Shown here one piece after another: positions 60,401 through 64,000 of a stretch of DNA of 64,000 bases; the first letter of the stretch is position 1, and the number at the start of each line of letters is the position of its first letter. This stretch comes from an uncultured bacterium (GTDB lineage Bacteria > Bacillota > Clostridia > Lachnospirales > Lachnospiraceae): assembly GCA_948467735.1 (NCBI GenBank), contig CAOKFN010000014.1, positions 24,032 through 88,031 on the forward strand, given 5' to 3'. A model generated the notes under the pieces. It had not been told where the DNA came from. It worked only from the letters and a program-made list of their open reading frames with translations, and ran no database searches. Both the position numbers and the translations under genes were made by a program.

Positions 60401-62291
60401 AAACAGTAAAGAACTGCTCTCATGGAAAGAAGCATGGCAGTTAAATAAAAGAGCCCTGATCCTGCTTTATCGGCAGTATCCCAAGCTGATTCTCATGCGC
60501 ATAATCAACACTATATGGCGGGCTCTGACTCCCTATGTGGGCATCAGCCTGTCCGCCCGCATTGTGGAAGAGCTGGCCGCCGGCCGTGATCCGGAAAGGC
60601 TGAAGAGGCTTGTTCTTGCCACCCTGCTTTCCGCCGCGCTGATCGCCTCCGTATCCGCCCTGATCAACACATTGCAGAACATCTACAGCGCGGGAAGAAT
60701 GTTCAAAATGCGTTTTTTGATGTGCCAAAAGATGCTGGACATGGATTACGTCATCATGGATGATCCCAAAATCCACCAGAGGGTATCCACCATCAATCAA
60801 AACCAAAACGGCGGCGGATGGGGCTTCAATCGTGTGCTTGGAAATTTTGAGAGCCTTCTGAATTCCATTTTCAGCCTGCTGGGCGGCTCCATACTGATTG
60901 TGACTCTGTTTACCAGCCGGGTACCCGTCGGCGCCAAATCCATAAGCCTGCTAAACAGCCCGCTGTTTCTCGCCCTGCTGATTGCGGTGCTGCTGGCGGC
61001 AGCCTGCCTCGCTCCGGCGCTCTCCACCCGCGCCAACCGCTATTACGCGCTGAATTCGGACAAGCATAGGCTGGCCAATCGTCTGTTCAGCTACTGGGGA
61101 TGGCTGGGACGCCGCACCTCCCTTGCCCTCGATATGCGAATTTACCGTCAGGATCAATTGTGCGATAAATATAACTGGGACAAAACCACAACCTTTGGCT
61201 CCAACGGTTATTTTGCCAAGCTGGCCAGAGGAGGCCCCATTGGACTCTATTCCGGCGCTTCCTCCGCCGTATCCTCCATATTCACCGGGATTGTCTATTT
61301 GTTTGTCTGCATAAAAGCATGGGCGGGAGCCTTCGGCATCGGCATGGTAACGCAGTACATCAGCTCTATCTCCCGCTTTTCCGGCAGCATCGGAGCTCTC
61401 TTCGGCACGGCGGGCGATATGCGGAATAACGCTTCCTTTTTAAAAATGACCCTTGAATTTCTGGACATCCCCAACATAATGTATCAGGGCAGCCTGACCA
61501 TAGAAAAAAGAAGCGACAGACAGTATGAAGTAGAATTTCGAGACGTGTCCTTCCGGTATCCGGGCAGCGAAGACTACGCCCTGCGCCATGTCAACATGAA
61601 ATTCAAGGTGGGACAGCGCCTTGCGGTGGTGGGCGAAAACGGAAGCGGCAAGACCACCTTCATCAAACTGCTCTGCCGCCTGTACGACCCCACGGAAGGC
61701 GTAATCCTGCTAAACGGCATCGACATCCGCAAGTATGACTACCAAGAATATATCTCCATATTCTCCGTGGTATTTCAGGACTTTGCCCTGACCAGCTTTC
61801 CTCTGGGCCAGAATATAGGGACAAAAACCGATTTTGACAGAATGCTGGCCGAATCTTCTCTGGAAAAGGCCGGCTTTGGAAACAGACTGAAGGAGCTGGA
61901 CGCGGGTTTGGATACCTATCTGACGAAAGCCTTAAGCAAAGAAGGCGTTGAGATGTCCGGAGGAGAAAAACAGAAAATTGCCATTGCAAGGGCTCTTTAC
62001 AAGGATTCCCCTTTTATCGTGCTCGACGAGCCCACCGCCGCCTTAGACCCCTTGGCGGAAGCGGAAATTTACGGTAGATTAAATGAAATCATAGAGGACA
62101 AGACAGCCATCTATATCAGCCACCGCCTCTCTTCCTGCCGATTCTGCGATGATATTCTGGTTTTCCACAAGGGCTCCGTGATCCAGCAGGGCAGCCATGA
62201 TGTTCTGGTGTGCGACGAACAAGGGAAATATCATGAACTGTGGCATGCACAGGCCCAATACTATAAAGAGGACGCACAGGCGCAGGGATAA
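60387..62291 (+). CDS. ABC transporter, membrane-ATPase half, second subunit
   Basis: 634 residues. Membrane domain (~20-350) and ATPase: Walker A GENGSGKTT, FQDFA Q-loop, signature MSGGEKQK, Walker B FIVLDEPTA and SHR switch. Both subunits have complete catalytic motifs, so neither half is evidently degenerate. AAGGAG lies just upstream of the ATG at 60387, inside the end of the first gene. It ends 70 bases before the convergent aminopeptidase stop. Confidence 0.93.
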   Translation: MSKNKNSKELLSWKEAWQLNKRALILLYRQYPKLILMRIINTIWRALTPYVGISLSARIVEELAAGRDPERLKRLVLATLLSAALIASVSALINTLQNIYSAGRMFKMRFLMCQKMLDMDYVIMDDPKIHQRVSTINQNQNGGGWGFNRVLGNFESLLNSIFSLLGGSILIVTLFTSRVPVGAKSISLLNSPLFLALLIAVLLAAACLAPALSTRANRYYALNSDKHRLANRLFSYWGWLGRRTSLALDMRIYRQDQLCDKYNWDKTTTFGSNGYFAKLARGGPIGLYSGASSAVSSIFTGIVYLFVCIKAWAGAFGIGMVTQYISSISRFSGSIGALFGTAGDMRNNASFLKMTLEFLDIPNIMYQGSLTIEKRSDRQYEVEFRDVSFRYPGSEDYALRHVNMKFKVGQRLAVVGENGSGKTTFIKLLCRLYDPTEGVILLNGIDIRKYDYQEYISIFSVVFQDFALTSFPLGQNIGTKTDFDRMLAESSLEKAGFGNRLKELDAGLDTYLTKALSKEGVEMSGGEKQKIAIARALYKDSPFIVLDEPTAALDPLAEAEIYGRLNEIIEDKTAIYISHRLSSCRFCDDILVFHKGSVIQQGSHDVLVCDEQGKYHELWHAQAQYYKEDAQAQG

Positions 62292-62332
62292 TTTCGACAG
62301 GAAGCATAACGCCCCCGCCGCAGAACCAATGA

Positions 62333-62351
62333 CCCCCGGCGCCGCCGGGGG
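62333..62351. terminator. GC-rich hairpin between convergent genes
   Basis: CCCCCGGC (62333-62340), loop GCC, GCCGGGGG (62344-62351): a perfect 8-bp stem in the 70-base gap between the exporter and aminopeptidase stops. T content after it is low on both strands, so termination may be partial. Confidence 0.6.
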
Positions 62352-62361
62352 CATTCGATTC

Positions 62362-63654
62362 TTATTCTCCAAAAAATACCCGGAACGCATCCACCGCATA
62401 TTTGGTATCTCTCACTCCGGCCGTCTCCACGGCGGAATGCATGGCCAGCTGGGGCTCCCCTATATCCACTCTGGACACTGACACATGAGCCGTAGAAATA
62501 TTCCCCAATGTGGAACCTCCCGCGATATCGGAGCGGTTTGCATAAGTCTGCCAAGGCGCCCGCACCTCATGGCAGATGCTCTTCATTTTCGCCGCCGACA
62601 CCGCATCCGTGGCATACTTCTGGCTGCCGTGGAATTTAATCACAATTCCCCCGTTCAAATAAGGTCTGTTGGTAGGATCCGCCTTCTCCGGATGGTTCGG
62701 ATGCACCCCATGGGCGTTGTCCGCAGAAATCAAAAAGCTCCCCGCAATCATCCGCAGGTATTCGCTGCGGCTCCAATTCAGGCACTCGCCGATTCTCCAC
62801 AGAGTATCTTCCAAGAAGGTGGAATCGGCGCCCTGCTTTGTGCCGCTCCCCACCTCCTCATTGTCAAACACCGCGCAGACATTGATATATTTTTCCGGCG
62901 CGCTGTCCATAAACGCTTTGGAAGAAGCGAATACGCACTGTAGATCATCCAGTCTGGGCGAAAGCACAAACGCGTCGTCCGCCCCGATGACGGCGCCCTT
63001 TTCCCTGACGTAAAGAAACAAATCATGCCCCAGAATATCTTCCTTGGCAGCGCCCGCCGCCTCCGCGGCCCGCTCCATCAATAATCCTCTTCTTCCCCCC
63101 TCGCCGCAGTCCGCGTACAAGGGAAGCATATCCACCTGCGGATTGAGTTCCCCCCCTTTATTCGCATCCCGATTCATATGAATTGCCACACTGGGAATCA
63201 CCAGCACATCCTCTTTCATATTGACCAGTCTGGTCTCTAATCCGTCCTTCCCCTTCACGACCACACGCCCCGCCACGGACAAAGCCCTGTCGAGCCAGCT
63301 GTACAGAATCATTCCGCCGTATCTCTCCGTGTTCAGCTTCAGATATGTATTCTCCACCGCCATTTCCGGACCTTCCTTGATTTTAAAGGCGGGAGAATCG
63401 CTGTGAGAGGCCGCAATATGAAATCCCGCAGGGATACGCTCCGGTATCCGGAACGCAATCAATGAGGAATCGTTCCTTGTGACAAAATACCCCTTCCCCC
63501 CGTCCAGACTCCAGTTTTCCTTCTCCTTAAGCTCCCAAAACCCCCGCTCCTTCAAAGCCTCTTTCAGATTTGCCGCCGCGTGAAAGGACGTCGGACTCTT
63601 CTCTATAAACTCCAACATTTCCTCCGCGCATTCCCGATACTCTTTCATTCTCAT
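62362..63654 (-). CDS. M18-family aminopeptidase
   Basis: 430 residues, normal for the family. Zinc-site motifs are present: AASHSDSPAFKIKE with the first His/Asp, a central Asp region, DNEEVGSGTKQGADS with the Glu pair, and the C-terminal NISTAHVSVSRVDIGEPQLAMHS with the last His. Acts in the cytoplasm on N-terminal acidic or other residues of peptides. No link to the injection system or exporter beyond proximity. Confidence 0.96.
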   Translation of the reverse strand: MRMKEYRECAEEMLEFIEKSPTSFHAAANLKEALKERGFWELKEKENWSLDGGKGYFVTRNDSSLIAFRIPERIPAGFHIAASHSDSPAFKIKEGPEMAVENTYLKLNTERYGGMILYSWLDRALSVAGRVVVKGKDGLETRLVNMKEDVLVIPSVAIHMNRDANKGGELNPQVDMLPLYADCGEGGRRGLLMERAAEAAGAAKEDILGHDLFLYVREKGAVIGADDAFVLSPRLDDLQCVFASSKAFMDSAPEKYINVCAVFDNEEVGSGTKQGADSTFLEDTLWRIGECLNWSRSEYLRMIAGSFLISADNAHGVHPNHPEKADPTNRPYLNGGIVIKFHGSQKYATDAVSAAKMKSICHEVRAPWQTYANRSDIAGGSTLGNISTAHVSVSRVDIGEPQLAMHSAVETAGVRDTKYAVDAFRVFFGE

Positions 63655-64000
63655 ATTATCCTTTCTCTGGTATTTTCCACTGACGCTTTTGCTGCCTTTG
63701 TTGCTTTACATATCATTCGTTCTGTACGAACAGGCTTTCGGCGAAAATCTCAAAACTCTCAATATCTAAGCGGCAGCGGAAATATTATCTATTGGAACTG
63801 CGCCGAAAAGCCTTTAATACCGCCGCCTCTTTCAGCCCATGAAAACAGGCCCTTAAGCGTAAACAAGTTCCTCCGGCGAACTATGAAATCCATTGGATTT
63901 TATTATACTTGATTTGTTCAGTAAAATCAACCGCCTGCAATAGCAAAGATAGTGTAACTTTATCTGGGGATCCCGATGGGCAGACTTCCCCCTGAGTTTT
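63655..64000. other. Upstream leader of the aminopeptidase gene
   Basis: No gene is visible in this 346-base stretch. It contains the leftward promoter at 63902-63930 and then a ~240-base 5' leader. A short TTCGT/ACGAA inverted repeat is near 63725. No tRNA, riboswitch or peptide gene was recognised. Confidence 0.5.
63902..63930 (-). promoter_or_regulatory. Vegetative promoter of the aminopeptidase gene
   Basis: On the minus strand TTGATT (63930-63925) and TATAAT (63907-63902) are 17 bases apart, one mismatch region in the -35. The start would be near 63895, giving an unusually long 5' leader of about 240 bases. Confidence 0.6.

Overview
The window looks like chromosome of an anaerobic Gram-positive Clostridia member, most likely a Lachnospiraceae gut commensal. 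The evidence is TagD/TagF-type polyol-phosphate enzymes, a TnpB-like protein of the type I associate with Lachnospiraceae, heterodimeric ABC exporters, an M18 aminopeptidase, GGAGG ribosome sites and abundant ATGA start/stop overlaps. Lineage is inferred from gene content; no rRNA or tRNA gene was found. Nearly everything is on the minus strand; only the ABC transporter pair reads plus.

Region 1 (1-29.6 kb, minus) is a large surface-glycan cluster. It holds family 2, 4, 9 and 11 glycosyltransferases, RgpF- and WbsX-like proteins, an FkbM methyltransferase, two HAD-type proteins, four radical SAM enzymes, and a complete ADP-heptose set (gmhA, gmhB, rfaE1, rfaE2). A TagF-like glycerophosphotransferase, a LicC-like nucleotidyltransferase and a DUF2284 protein complete it. 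Sixteen of these proteins carry the same ~90-residue Rossmann-like module at one end. Region 2 (29.7-37.4 kb, minus) encodes two paralogous secreted proteins around a single-pass membrane protein, a glycerophosphodiesterase, a TagD-oxidoreductase fusion and a large TagF-like protein. It probably adds polyol phosphate to the glycan.

Region 3 (37.4-39.9 kb) holds a TnpB-like protein whose three RuvC catalytic positions are all substituted, so it is probably an RNA-guided repressor of the TldR type. A highly structured non-coding stretch lies just downstream. Upstream is a 636-base gene-free stretch with two inverted copies of a palindrome and a perfect consensus promoter.

Region 4 (39.9-58.2 kb, minus) is a compact contractile injection system of the extracellular (Afp/PVC-like) type: terminator-like DUF4255 protein, PAAR-like tip, one sheath, two tube proteins, chaperone, DUF6760, tube-binding protein, gp27- and gp5-like spike parts, gp25, two J-type baseplate proteins, gpI and an AAA+ ATPase. 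It is followed by an XRE regulator and a small AHH-type nuclease that is a candidate cargo. No tape measure is evident. Gaps in this operon carry several unusual short repeats.

Region 5 (58.5-64 kb) has a two-gene ABC exporter (plus) and a convergent M18 aminopeptidase (minus) with its own promoter.
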